Below are positions 17,659 to 26,165 of a stretch of DNA of 64,000 nucleotides, piece after piece (the stretch's first letter is position 1; the number at the start of each line of letters is the position of its first letter). The notes under the pieces were generated by a model. That model saw nothing but the letters and a program-made list of their open reading frames with translations. It ran no database searches and was not told the origin of the DNA. This DNA comes from Novosphingobium sp. Rr 2-17 (GTDB lineage Bacteria; Pseudomonadota; Alphaproteobacteria; Sphingomonadales; Sphingomonadaceae). Both the position numbers and the translations under genes were made by a program. Where the stretch lies: contig NZ_AKFJ01000085.1 of the NCBI RefSeq assembly GCF_000272475.1, forward strand, positions 62,001-126,000, read 5' to 3'.

Positions 17659-17690
17659 AAAGGGGCGGCCTCTTGCGAGACCGCCCCTTT
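17659..17690. terminator. Bidirectional rho-independent terminator between clpB and the TonB receptor
   Basis: AAAGGGGCGG pairs with CCGCCCCTTT, with an inner CTC/GAG helix and TTGC loop (one mismatch). Flanking A- and T-rich bases on both sides let it serve both convergent genes. Confidence 0.85.
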
Positions 17691-17713
17691 CTGTTTGCGA
17701 TACTCAAGCCGAC

Positions 17714-20700
17714 TTAGAAATCGACCTTTGCACCGATGCGCAGGTAGCGACCGACGAAGAGACGGTCAGACCAGGCGGGGTTGAACTGGTACAGCCCGTA
17801 AGCCGAGTTCGGATCGTACTTGGCCTTGGTGTCGAGGATGTTCAGCATGTCAGCGTACAGCGTGAACTTGTCCGCGACCTTAACTTCGCCATGCGTATCC
17901 AGGTAGAAAACAGGCTTCGTACGGCACTGTACTGGATCGCCGTTGTCGTAAGTCACCTGCTGGCCATTGGTGGCGCTCGCAGCGCAGTCACCGTAGACAC
18001 CGCCCGAATCAGTGGCAACGCTGGAGTAACCGCTGGTGTAGGTGGCGGTCAGGGTCAGGCTGGCCTTGTTGTTGAAGTCCAGCGTGTTCTGCCACGTGGC
18101 GCGCCAACGCGGCGTACCCGAGCAGGACGTGACGTTACAACCACCCAGCGATCCATCATAGCGCCAGACCGAACCGTCTTCGTTGAACTGCTCAAGGCGG
18201 ATCATGTAAGCCAGGTTGGCCTTGGTGAACCACTTGACCGTTTCCGAGAGCGGGAACGAGGCATCGGCTGAGAAGTCGATGCCGCTGCCCTGGAGCGCAT
18301 TGGCGTTGCGGTACGCGGCCGTAACGTACCCGATCAGCGGCAGGGCATTCGGGTTCTCAGAGTCCGCGACGCCAGGCGTAACGGTCACGCCGGCCACGTT
18401 AACCTGGCCATTGTTGTTGTAGTACTGCTCAAGAATATCGCTCGTCACAGACGCGGCAACGATGACGTTCTTGATCTTCGTGTGCCAATAATCGACCGTC
18501 AGCGTGACGTTGCGGACCGGCTGAACGACCAACCCCAGAGTGTACGAGGTGGACTTTTCCGGCTTTAGATTCGCATTGCTTTCCGACGTAAGGCCGATCG
18601 AGTAACCCGCCGAGTAATAGTTCGGGTTGCTGGCGTGCTGCGCGCAGAACGTTGCATAGGTCGGCGACGAGCAGTTGATCTGGTACGTAGCGTAGCCTGT
18701 TGCCGGTTGCTGGAACGATTCGTTCAGGTTCGGCGCGCGGAAGCCCTTCGAGAAGGTGCCGCGAAGCTTGATCTGCTCGATAGGCTTGAACTCAGCTTCG
18801 AACTTCGGCGCGAATGCTTTCTGGCCGGTCGAATAGTGGTCGTACGAACCCAGTGCCCTCACGCGGAACGAGTCAAAGATCGGAGCCGACACTTCGTAGG
18901 AGAGCGACCAGATGTTGCGGCTGCCCTCAACGCCCACACCGTTGATGCTGTAGTAGCGATCATACGGATTTTCCGGATTTGCCGGGTTCGCGCTGGGGTT
19001 GTCGATCGATTCGTGACGATACTGGCCACCAACCGCGACGTTCACCTTGCCACCTGGCAATGCGAACAAGTCCTTGCTCAGCGTACCCATGATCTGGGCC
19101 AGCTTCGAAGTGGCGCGCTTCTTCTGGTCGGGGAAGACCTGCTGAATGGCCGCCTCAGAGTTTTGCGAGGGATCGACGAAGTTGTACGTGCCCTGGGCGA
19201 TGGCATCCATCAGGCCTTGAAGGTTCACGTAACCCTTGTTCGTGATGTCCATGTTGATCTGCGAAGCGGTGGCGCCGACATTGTAGTCGAAACCATCGCT
19301 GAAGCTGCCCTGGATGCCAGCCGATGCGCGGTAGGTCTTAGCGTCGGTATACGTCTCGCGCGGATTTTCGGGGATGCCGACGAGGCGAGCCAGGTTACCT
19401 TGCGAGGCAAAGGGGTTATTCGGGTTGAGTGTGCCGTTGCTGGCGTTGCAGCCCGAAGCGGTCAGGCGACCGGAAGCATCAAGCGAACCCGTGCCCTGCG
19501 AGCAGACATAGACGGGCAGGTAGATCGAGTTGACCGTGACCTGATCCGAGCTGGCGGCAGTCTGGCCGGTCCACCCGGACGGGGTGGTCGAGCTGTAGGT
19601 CTTCGTGTTGTAATAGTTGAACATCACGAAGGCTTCGGACGAATCACCCACCTTGAAGGTCGCCCGCAGCGTGGCACCCTTGCGCGTGATTTCCGGGCTA
19701 TACATACGATACTGGTTGACCAGATCCTGCTGGCACACCGTCGAGGGAGTGATTGGCTGACCGGCCGAAGAACCGCTCACCGCCCGCTGGTCTGCGGTCA
19801 GGGTGGTGGAGTCTAGGCCGTTACAGCCGTTGAGGTACTGATAGCCCCCCAAGGAAGTCAGGCTGGTCGAGTACGGGCGCACTGCGTTTGCAGTGGTGCT
19901 TTGGAAGCCGTTGTAGCTGCCATCGTACTGGATGCCGTTACGAATGCTATTGGTAAGGCAGCCTTGTTCCGCCGTTCCGCAAATCGAGCTTTGATCGGCA
20001 GTGTTAAACGGCGCGCCGCGATCCCGCATGTAAAGGGCACTGTTGTGCTGGTACTCGCCATTTACGTAGATGTTGAAGCCCTGCTCGTCGAGGTCTCCGT
20101 ATCCGTAAGTAGCGTTGATGCGCTGTTCGCCAGAGTCGCCGCGCTGCGAAATGCCACCCGAGGCATCGGCGTGGAAGCCAGTGATTTGGCGCTTCGTCAG
20201 CAAGTTAACCACACCGGCGATCGCGTCCGAGCCGTAGGTGGCCGAAGCGCCGTCGAGGAGAACATCGGTACGGTCGATGATCGATGTGGGGATCGTGTTT
20301 ATATCGACGATGTTGCGCTGGGTATCGTCTGCCAGTGGGAAGTATGCGGTGCGCATGCCATCGAACAGGACGAGCGTGTAAGCATCGTTGAAACCACGCA
20401 GCGACGGTGCGGACGCGCCGGTGGTGAAGCCGAAGGACGACCAGCTCGAAGCGACGGTGCCCGCGTTGTTAGCCGTGAGCGATTGCAGCAGTTCCGACGT
20501 AGTCGTGATACCGCGCTTGCTCATGTCTTCGGAAGTGATCGACACGACCGGCGAAGCCGTGGCTGCAGCCGGGTTGCGCGAGATCGAGCCGGTGACGATG
20601 ATCGTGCTTGCCGGTTCGTCGGCAGCCTCAGCGACCTGGGGGGCGGCGGTATCCTGGGCGTGGGCGGTGCCGCACAGCAGGGCGACGACCGATAGGCTGG

Positions 20701-20740
20701 TCGCGCCGCAAAGCGCGGCCTTCTGGATGGATGTTTTCAC
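17714..20740 (-). CDS. TonB-dependent receptor, large (about 1000 aa)
   Basis: 1008 residues. Signal peptide (MKTSIQKAALCG...GTAHAQ), TonB-box-like STIIVTGS near residue 45, plug domain (about 55-170, with LQSLTANNAG and TDVLLDGASATYGSDAIAGVVNLLTKR), and a 22-strand barrel ending in a C-terminal Phe (RIGAKVDF). The plug signature fits the large sphingomonad/xanthomonad receptors that take up carbohydrates or peptides rather than siderophores; the ligand is unknown. I chose the GTG at 20740 because it gives an intact signal peptide, with AAGGGA upstream; earlier in-frame codons would put about 30 charged residues ahead of it. Several cysteine-containing extracellular loops are present. Confidence 0.88.
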   Translation of the reverse strand: MKTSIQKAALCGATSLSVVALLCGTAHAQDTAAPQVAEAADEPASTIIVTGSISRNPAAATASPVVSITSEDMSKRGITTTSELLQSLTANNAGTVASSWSSFGFTTGASAPSLRGFNDAYTLVLFDGMRTAYFPLADDTQRNIVDINTIPTSIIDRTDVLLDGASATYGSDAIAGVVNLLTKRQITGFHADASGGISQRGDSGEQRINATYGYGDLDEQGFNIYVNGEYQHNSALYMRDRGAPFNTADQSSICGTAEQGCLTNSIRNGIQYDGSYNGFQSTTANAVRPYSTSLTSLGGYQYLNGCNGLDSTTLTADQRAVSGSSAGQPITPSTVCQQDLVNQYRMYSPEITRKGATLRATFKVGDSSEAFVMFNYYNTKTYSSTTPSGWTGQTAASSDQVTVNSIYLPVYVCSQGTGSLDASGRLTASGCNASNGTLNPNNPFASQGNLARLVGIPENPRETYTDAKTYRASAGIQGSFSDGFDYNVGATASQINMDITNKGYVNLQGLMDAIAQGTYNFVDPSQNSEAAIQQVFPDQKKRATSKLAQIMGTLSKDLFALPGGKVNVAVGGQYRHESIDNPSANPANPENPYDRYYSINGVGVEGSRNIWSLSYEVSAPIFDSFRVRALGSYDHYSTGQKAFAPKFEAEFKPIEQIKLRGTFSKGFRAPNLNESFQQPATGYATYQINCSSPTYATFCAQHASNPNYYSAGYSIGLTSESNANLKPEKSTSYTLGLVVQPVRNVTLTVDYWHTKIKNVIVAASVTSDILEQYYNNNGQVNVAGVTVTPGVADSENPNALPLIGYVTAAYRNANALQGSGIDFSADASFPLSETVKWFTKANLAYMIRLEQFNEDGSVWRYDGSLGGCNVTSCSGTPRWRATWQNTLDFNNKASLTLTATYTSGYSSVATDSGGVYGDCAASATNGQQVTYDNGDPVQCRTKPVFYLDTHGEVKVADKFTLYADMLNILDTKAKYDPNSAYGLYQFNPAWSDRLFVGRYLRIGAKVDF

Positions 20741-21209
20741 TTCTGTGTCCCTTGTTGCTTCGTTCCCCTCCAGGGAGCGTGACCAATCCTGGAGGTGACC
20801 CGTTGCCAGCCTTGGATGCCGTTTTCGCACCTCAGAGCCATGCGGCGAACTTGTCTTGATGAACCGGTGCTTTCAATCTTAATTGCCGCGTCGCGCAATT
20901 TCCTGAATGTCTGTGACATAGCTGCAACAGGACTGAAACACGCCGTGATAGGCAGTGATATTACGGCAAAAAAGCCGACGAAGCAGGGAAACAACGTAGC
21001 CATCGCCATGATGCGGCGGGCATGTTGAATCTTACGTCGATCGACGTCGATCTGAAATCCTGTTGCGCAAGTGCCGCATGCGATCAGAAGTGCGTTGACC
21101 CGGTGACACGCCGCTCTTAACCGGATGATTAAATCACGCAGGGTCGGCGCGGGTGTTAGCCCGGCGTCATGACGGTTGTGCGACTGGCGTCATGCAAAGG
21201 AACGGTAAC
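20741..21209. promoter_or_regulatory. Divergent promoter region, TonB receptor (-) and SDR gene (+)
   Basis: No convincing gene is present. Contents: an inverted repeat CCTCCAGG/CCTGGAGG (20767-20795) in the leader of the TonB receptor, 27 bp before its start codon; a perfect palindrome ACGTCGATCGACGT (21034-21047); and a possible plus-strand promoter TTGACC-N17-TAACCG before the SDR gene. The middle is less GC-rich than flanking genes, as expected for promoters. Confidence 0.5.
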
Positions 21210-21995
21210 ATGAAGCTCGATAGTTCCATCGCTGCGATCGTCACGGGGGCTGCGTCGGGCCTGGGCGCGGCGACGGCGCGGGCGCTGTCGGAGCATGGCG
21301 TGAAGGTGGCGGTGTTCGACCTCAACGCGTCGAACGGCGAGGCGCTGGCGGTGGAGATCGGCGGGGTGTTCTGTGCCGTGGACGTGACCGACGAAGCCAG
21401 CGTCGAGGCCGGTTTCGCCAAGGCGCGCGCGGCCCATGGTCAGGAGCGGGTGCTGGTCAATTGTGCGGGTATCGCGCCTGCCGCCAAGACCGTTGGCCGC
21501 AACCGGGAGACCGGGGCGACGCGGGGCCACGACATGGCGCTGTTCGAAAAGGCGATTGCCATCAACTTGGTAGGCACCTTCCGCTGCTTGTCCAAGTCCG
21601 CGGCGGGTATGGCGACGCTCGATCCCATCGACGGGGGCGGTGCGCGCGGGGCGATCGTCAACACCGCTTCGGTGGCGGCGCAGGACGGTCAGATCGGACA
21701 GGCGGCTTACGCGGCGTCCAAGGGCGGCGTGCTGGCGATGACGCTGCCGGTCGCGCGCGACCTGATGAGCGAAGGCATTCGCGTCAACTGCATCCTGCCT
21801 GGCATTTTCGAGACGCCGATGATCGCCGGGATGCCGCAAGCGGTGCAGGATTCGTTGGCCGCGATGGTTCCATTCCCCAAGCGGCTGGGCAAGCCCGAGG
21901 AATACGCGAAGCTCGCGCTGTTTCTGATCGAGCATAACTATATGAACGGCGAGGGCATTCGCCTTGACGGCGCGATCCGAATGGGTGCGAAATGA
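21210..21995 (+). CDS. SDR family oxidoreductase (3-hydroxyacyl-CoA dehydrogenase type 2-like)
   Basis: 261-residue classical short-chain dehydrogenase. NAD-binding TGAASGLGAA (12-21), NNAG-equivalent VNCAG (84-88), catalytic Ser154, Tyr167 and Lys171 (YAASK). The FDLN segment after beta-2 (Asp37) indicates preference for NAD+ over NADP+. The overall pattern, including FPKRLGKPEEYAKLALFLIEHNYMNGEGIRLDGAIRM, matches the HSD17B10-like 3-hydroxyacyl-CoA dehydrogenase group used in fatty-acid or steroid-side-chain oxidation. ATG 21210 has AAAGGAACGG upstream. A TetR gene follows 16 bp downstream and probably controls it. Confidence 0.87.
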   Translation: MKLDSSIAAIVTGAASGLGAATARALSEHGVKVAVFDLNASNGEALAVEIGGVFCAVDVTDEASVEAGFAKARAAHGQERVLVNCAGIAPAAKTVGRNRETGATRGHDMALFEKAIAINLVGTFRCLSKSAAGMATLDPIDGGGARGAIVNTASVAAQDGQIGQAAYAASKGGVLAMTLPVARDLMSEGIRVNCILPGIFETPMIAGMPQAVQDSLAAMVPFPKRLGKPEEYAKLALFLIEHNYMNGEGIRLDGAIRMGAK

Positions 21996-22011
21996 AGCGG
22001 GACATAGCGAA

Positions 22012-22665
22012 ATGGTGATCGCAAAGGGGAAGGATGTGGCTCCTTCGGCTGATGCCGTGGCGCCCCCCGGCGCGCGCGAGTTACTGCTGGACACCTGCAG
22101 CGCAATCATGCGCGATGGCGACGTCGTCGACATTTCGCTGTCCGAGTTGTCCTTGCGCTCGGGCCTCAATTCGGCGTTGGTGAAGTATTATTTCGGCAAC
22201 AAGGCAGGGTTGCTCAAAGCGCTGCTGGATCGGGACTGGCGGGCGATCGTCAGCAGCGTGGACGCGCTCGTCGCCAAGGACGGATGGGAGCCCGAGGCCA
22301 AGCTGCACCGTCATTTGTGGAAGGTGGTCGATACCTTCTACGAAGTGCCCTACCTCAACCGCCTGACCATGCGAATGGTGCGTGAGAGCGACGAGACCGA
22401 GGCGCGCCGCATCGCGGATTGCTATCTCTCACCGATTTACCGCGCATACGAACAACTGATCGGTGACGGCGTACGCGCAGGCGTCTTCCGGCCGGTCGAC
22501 CCGCAATTGTTCTACTTCACGGTGACAGGGGCCGTGGACCGGTTCTTTTCCGCGCGGCTGGTGCTCAAGCATTGCTTCGACCAGGATACCCTGACCGAAG
22601 AACTGCGCGACCGTTACCGCGAACATACCATCGATATCATCATGGCCGGCATTCTCGCGCGCTGA
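22012..22665 (+). CDS. TetR family transcriptional regulator
   Basis: 217 residues. N-terminal DNA-binding domain with the TetR helix-turn-helix ISLSELSLRSGLNSALVKYYFGNKAGLLKALL (about 40-73), followed by an all-helical ligand-binding domain. The NSALVKYYFGNKAGLL recognition-helix region resembles TetR proteins controlling fatty-acid/acyl-CoA metabolism in sphingomonads. I use ATG 22012, because the longer frame would begin with TTG inside the SDR gene. Close linkage to the SDR gene suggests local regulation; the palindrome at 21034-21047 is a candidate operator. Confidence 0.82.
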   Translation: MVIAKGKDVAPSADAVAPPGARELLLDTCSAIMRDGDVVDISLSELSLRSGLNSALVKYYFGNKAGLLKALLDRDWRAIVSSVDALVAKDGWEPEAKLHRHLWKVVDTFYEVPYLNRLTMRMVRESDETEARRIADCYLSPIYRAYEQLIGDGVRAGVFRPVDPQLFYFTVTGAVDRFFSARLVLKHCFDQDTLTEELRDRYREHTIDIIMAGILAR

Positions 22666-22803
22666 GAAGGTCCGGTCGGTCTGAGATGCGGTCCTGCCAG
22701 GACAGGCCGAGCAGACCAGCGGAACTCTTGGATCGGCTCAACGCTTCCTTGTTGGAACGGATGGCTCTTTTGCGAGCTTTTCAACCAGCTATCGGAGCCT
22801 GCC

Positions 22804-22995
22804 ATGAACGATCCCCTGCACAAGCCCGCCCATCAGCCCAGCGAAAGACGGCTGGGCAAGGCCGCCATTTGGATCGCGGCGATCGTCATCGCGATGATCG
22901 TGGTGGTGTTCGTGGGCATGAACGTGGACCACGCCCAGCAGAAGCAGCAGGAAGAGACTACCGGCGTGAAGGAAAGCACCGGCGGACTTCACTGA
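22804..22995 (+). CDS. Small single-span membrane protein, 63 aa
   Basis: 63 residues: a hydrophilic N terminus (NDPLHKPAHQPSERRLGK), one strongly hydrophobic helix (about 20-40, AAIWIAAIVIAMIVVVFVGM), then a hydrophilic Gln/Glu-rich tail. No family recognised. GGAGCC lies before the ATG. Its 3' end overlaps, tail to tail, a possible small gene on the other strand. Confidence 0.6.
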   Translation: MNDPLHKPAHQPSERRLGKAAIWIAAIVIAMIVVVFVGMNVDHAQQKQQEETTGVKESTGGLH

Positions 22996-23210
22996 GCCCG
23001 CATTATGCGTTCGTACTTGATCGGGCCGTCTCGGAGCAGCTTCGGCTTGCCAAGTACGTAACCCATGCGGTCGATGCGTCGACAGCGTAAAAGCGGTTGC
23101 GTCGAGTCAGGCACGCGCGCGCGCGCCAGCAGCGCCGTTGCCAAGGCAATCAGCAGTGCGTACGGAAGAAGCCCACCCGACACCGAAATAGTAACTATGG
23201 CGTTGAGCAC
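22989..23210 (-). CDS. Candidate small membrane protein on the minus strand (about 64-73 aa)
   Basis: Open minus-strand frame with possible GTG starts at 23210 or 23183 and a stop at 22989. It encodes a hydrophobic helix (GGLLPYALLIALATALLARARV) and a basic C-terminal part (RIDRMGYVLGKPKLLRDGPIKYER) that looks protein-like in composition and codon choice. It fills the otherwise empty 200 bp between the 63-aa gene and the hydrolase; from GTG 23210 it would overlap the hydrolase start by 14 bp. No family recognised. It could be a chance frame. Confidence 0.35.
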   Translation of the reverse strand: MLNAIVTISVSGGLLPYALLIALATALLARARVPDSTQPLLRCRRIDRMGYVLGKPKLLRDGPIKYERIMRAQ

Positions 23211-24210
23211 GGAATTGGCCGATTTGAACCGCGCTTTCGAACGATTGGTGCCATCGCCGTCACGCCGGGTGATCCCTGTCGAAGCGGTGGAATCCCGCTG
23301 GACGGCGCCTGGCGGCCCATCCATCCGCCGCATCGACTGGCCGCAAGCGAGCCCCCCGCACACCAGCCCCCCGCGCGGATCGCTGCTGTTCATGCCGGGG
23401 CGCGGCGATGTCTATGAAAAATGGCTGGAAACGCTGGACGGCTGGCACGCACAGGGCTGGCAAGTCACTTCGGCGGACTGGCGCGGGCAGGCCTACTCAG
23501 GGCGCCTCGGCAACGATTCGCGCACTGGCCACATTTCCGATTTTGCGGTGTGGGTGGATGATTATGCCGCCTTGTGGACCGAGTGGGCCGCCCGCACGCC
23601 CGGTCCGCATGTCGCCGTCGCGCATTCGATGGGCGGGCACATCGCCTTGCGCGCGGTTGCCGAAGGCCGGGTTCGCCCCGACGCGCTGGTGCTGTCCGCG
23701 CCGATGCTCGGCCTGCATCCCACGTGGGCACCGGCTCGCGCGCTACACCTGGCGGCGCGCCGCATCCTGGCGTTGGGCGATCCGCGCCGCCCCGCCTGGA
23801 GTGGCGACGAGCGGCCGGAACTGGTCAAGCGCGCGCGCGGGCGCCTGCTGACGCACGACGACAGCCGTTACGAGGACGAACAATGGTGGCGCGCGCAGCG
23901 CCCCGCGATCGCCATGGGCGCGGCCAGTTGGGGCTGGGTCGAGCGCGCGCTGGCCTCGATCCTGACGCTGGAGCAACGCGGCGTGCTGGAGGCGGTCACC
24001 GTCCCCACGTTGCTGATGGGCACCAGCGTCGATGGTCTGGTGTCATTTCCGGCGATCCGCCGCGCCGCACAGCGCTTGCCCCACGGCGAGCTGCTCGCCT
24101 TCGGGGGCGAGTGCCGCCACGAAATCCTGCGCGAAGTCGATCCGGTGCGCGACCGGGCTCTGGCCCACATCGGGGACTTCCTGAACCGACACGCGCCCGC
24201 TAGGGCCTGA
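23197..24210 (+). CDS. Alpha/beta hydrolase (lysophospholipase L2-like)
   Basis: 337 residues, alpha/beta-hydrolase fold of the PldB/monoacylglycerol-lipase type. The nucleophile elbow is VAHSMGGH, the acid is in TSVDGLVSF and the histidine in GGECRHEILREVD; LLFMPGRGDVYEKW corresponds to the oxyanion-hole loop and DWRGQAYSGR to the strand before the lid. The product is likely a cytoplasmic esterase or lysophospholipase. The ATG at 23197 gives MALSTELADLN; further upstream in-frame codons run through a region with a possible opposing gene. The FAD oxidoreductase gene follows five bases after the stop. Confidence 0.82.
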   Translation: MALSTELADLNRAFERLVPSPSRRVIPVEAVESRWTAPGGPSIRRIDWPQASPPHTSPPRGSLLFMPGRGDVYEKWLETLDGWHAQGWQVTSADWRGQAYSGRLGNDSRTGHISDFAVWVDDYAALWTEWAARTPGPHVAVAHSMGGHIALRAVAEGRVRPDALVLSAPMLGLHPTWAPARALHLAARRILALGDPRRPAWSGDERPELVKRARGRLLTHDDSRYEDEQWWRAQRPAIAMGAASWGWVERALASILTLEQRGVLEAVTVPTLLMGTSVDGLVSFPAIRRAAQRLPHGELLAFGGECRHEILREVDPVRDRALAHIGDFLNRHAPARA

Positions 24211-24215
24211 GCGGC

Positions 24216-25298
24216 ATGGACAAGTTCGACATCGCCATCGTCGGCGCGGGGATGGCTGGCGCCTCGCTCGCTGCCCAGATTGCCGGACGCGCCAGCGTGC
24301 TGATGATCGAGGCCGAGGACCGCCCCGGCTACCATTCCACGGGCCGCTCCGCCGCGTTCTGGTCCGAAAGCTACGGCGGCCCGATCGTCCAGCCGCTGAC
24401 CACCGCATCCGGTCCGGTGCTGGAACAGCTCGGCTTTCTGCGCCGCCGTGGCGCGCTGATGCTGGGCCGGGCTGACGAGCGGGGACAGGTCGAAGCCTTC
24501 GCGGGGACGTTCAGCGCGCTTGGCGTCGAGGTGGACGTGCTGGGCCGAGCTGCGATCGAGGCGCACGTGCCGGGCCTGCGCCCGCAATGGACATGCGCCG
24601 CGTGGGAGCCGAGCACGGCCGACATCGACGTCGGCGGCCTGCACCAGCATTACCTCGCGCAAGCCCGCCAGTCCGGCGCGCAGCTATGGTGTCGCGCGGG
24701 GCTGACCGCCGCCGAGCGTATCGCCACCGGCTGGAGCCTTACCCTTGCGGACGGTCGCCAAATGCAGGCCGGCGTCCTCGTCAATGCGGCAGGCGCCTGG
24801 GCCGATCCGGTGGCCGGGATCGCCGGTCTGCGCCCGCTCGGGATTGCGCCCTACCGGCGCACCGTTGCGCAACTTGCGGTAACCCCTGCCGCGCCCGAAG
24901 ACTTGCCGCTGGTGCTCGACATTGGCGAGACGTTCTACTTCAAGCCCGAAAACGGCAGCTTGTGGCTCAGCCCTCACGACGAAACCGCCAGCCCGGCCTG
25001 CGACGTCGCGCCCGAGGAACTCGACGTTGCCCTGGCAATCGACCGCTTCGAAAAAGTGGTCGATTGGCAAGTAAACCGCGTCGAACATCGCTGGGCAGGC
25101 CTGCGCTCCTTCGCCCCCGACCGCCTCCCCGTCTACGGCTTCGCGCCCGAGGAACCCGCGTTCTTCTGGTTCGCCGGCCAAGGCGGCTTCGGCATCCAGA
25201 CCGCCCCTGCCGCCGCGGACCTGGCGGCGCGGCTGCTGCTGGGCGTGGAGGGCGGCGAGGTGGACCCGGCGCCTTATCGGGCGGGGCGGTTCGGCTAG
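24216..25298 (+). CDS. FAD-dependent oxidoreductase, DAO family (D-arginine dehydrogenase-like)
   Basis: 360-residue D-amino-acid oxidase/glycine oxidase-type flavoprotein. The N-terminal dinucleotide fold DIAIVGAGMAGASLAAQ (5-21) is followed by the acidic VLMIEAEDRPGYHSTGRSAAFW segment, which matches D-arginine dehydrogenase-type enzymes (DauA) in the GYHSTGRSAA loop. VLVNAAGAWADPVAG is the second FAD motif, and FFWFAGQGGFGIQTAPAAA the C-terminal FAD-binding glycine motif. It probably oxidises a D-amino acid or related amine. Five bases after the hydrolase gene, hence co-transcribed. Confidence 0.85.
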   Translation: MDKFDIAIVGAGMAGASLAAQIAGRASVLMIEAEDRPGYHSTGRSAAFWSESYGGPIVQPLTTASGPVLEQLGFLRRRGALMLGRADERGQVEAFAGTFSALGVEVDVLGRAAIEAHVPGLRPQWTCAAWEPSTADIDVGGLHQHYLAQARQSGAQLWCRAGLTAAERIATGWSLTLADGRQMQAGVLVNAAGAWADPVAGIAGLRPLGIAPYRRTVAQLAVTPAAPEDLPLVLDIGETFYFKPENGSLWLSPHDETASPACDVAPEELDVALAIDRFEKVVDWQVNRVEHRWAGLRSFAPDRLPVYGFAPEEPAFFWFAGQGGFGIQTAPAAADLAARLLLGVEGGEVDPAPYRAGRFG

Positions 25299-25331
25299 GG
25301 TAGGAAGGCTGCGGCCTCGTTGTCTGCTTCC

Positions 25332-25363
25332 TAATACTGGAGCGATCTAATACTGGAGCGATG
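25332..25363. repeat. Two-copy 16-bp perfect tandem repeat
   Basis: CTAATACTGGAGCGAT occurs twice head to tail with no spacer, in the non-coding region after the FAD oxidoreductase gene. Likely a small local duplication. Confidence 0.8.
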
Positions 25364-25446
25364 GCATGCTGTATTGCATCAGCCAGTCCGCGACGGTACT
25401 TTGCCTCGGCTAATCACTGTTGGCCACAATAGGATCGGACGCGGGC

Positions 25447-25569
25447 ATGGCTGAACAAACCGACGAAGAAAAAGAAGCAATGAAGCGTTCGATGCTTCTG
25501 GGCGTGATTTTCGCTTTTGGGGTTTGCTCCGGTGCCGCGATATATTTGGCGCTTGAGATCGCGTCTTGA
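25447..25569 (+). CDS. 40-aa single-span membrane protein
   Basis: Predicted product begins MAEQTDEEKEAMKRSM: a charged amphipathic segment followed by one transmembrane helix (LLGVIFAFGVCSGAAIYLALEI) and a stop. The sharp acidic-to-hydrophobic organisation argues for a real small membrane protein, although no family is recognised. No strong Shine-Dalgarno sequence (GGATCGGA is 12-19 bases upstream). It stands alone in a 430-bp gap; the rest of the gap (25570-25730) shows nothing recognisable. Confidence 0.5.
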   Translation: MAEQTDEEKEAMKRSMLLGVIFAFGVCSGAAIYLALEIAS

Positions 25570-25730
25570 CGCGAAGATGAAGGCGCTGCTTTCACGTTTC
25601 TAAGCCGACGCTATTCCAGCAAGGCTTCAGCGAAGCGCGCGATCGAATCTCTGAAGAAGAACGGCCGCGCTGCTCCCGTGGATGACGCCATCGGAATGAG
25701 GCACTCAGCAGTACGGCGGACCCGGCAGAC

Positions 25731-26165
25731 TTACTTCGCCGCTTTCGCCGCGTCGCTGGCGAGTTTATCGACGCGTTCGTTTTCGATGTGGCCGTTGTGG
25801 CCGCGTACCCATACCCAGTCGACGCGGTGACGGGCGACGGCTTCGATGAGGTCGTGCCACAAGTCGGCGTTGCGCACGGGCTGTTTGCTGGCGTTGATCC
25901 AGCCCTTTTTCTTCCAGCCGTGAACCCACTTGGTGATGCCGTCGATCACGTAGCGGCTGTCGGTGTGCAAGGTGATGTCGCAGGGCTCGGTCAGGGCATT
26001 GAGGGCCTTGATGGCAGCGGTCATTTCCATGCGGTTGTTGGTCGTGTCCGGCTCTCCGCCCGACATTTCCTTTTCATGCGGGCCCATCCGCAGCAGCGCG
26101 CCCCAGCCGCCGGGGCCGGGGTTGCCCTTGCAGGCGCCGTCGGTGAACACATCGACCTTTTTCAT
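25731..26165 (-). CDS. rnhA: Ribonuclease HI
   Basis: 144 residues; cleaves RNA in RNA-DNA hybrids. The catalytic carboxylates are present: Asp9 ([17 protein letters not shown]), Glu47 (NNRMEMTAA), Asp69 (LHTDSRY) and Asp133 (ENERVDKLA); the basic handle [10 protein letters not shown] (about 80-89) is also intact. The length is standard for RNase HI. The true start at 26165 overlaps the thrB stop by four bases (ATGA); a longer in-frame reading upstream lies inside thrB in another frame and is not real. Confidence 0.95.
   Translation of the reverse strand: MKKVDVFTDGACKGNPGPGGWGALLRMGPHEKEMSGGEPDTTNNRMEMTAAIKALNALTEPCDITLHTDSRYVIDGITKWVHGWKKKGWINASKQPVRNADLWHDLIEAVARHRVDWVWVRGHNGHIENERVDKLASDAAKAAK

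Noticed and set aside
22572-23090. 172-codon plus-strand frame overlapping the TetR gene end and the 63-aa gene
   Set aside because: It is out of frame with two better-supported genes and is arginine-rich noise.
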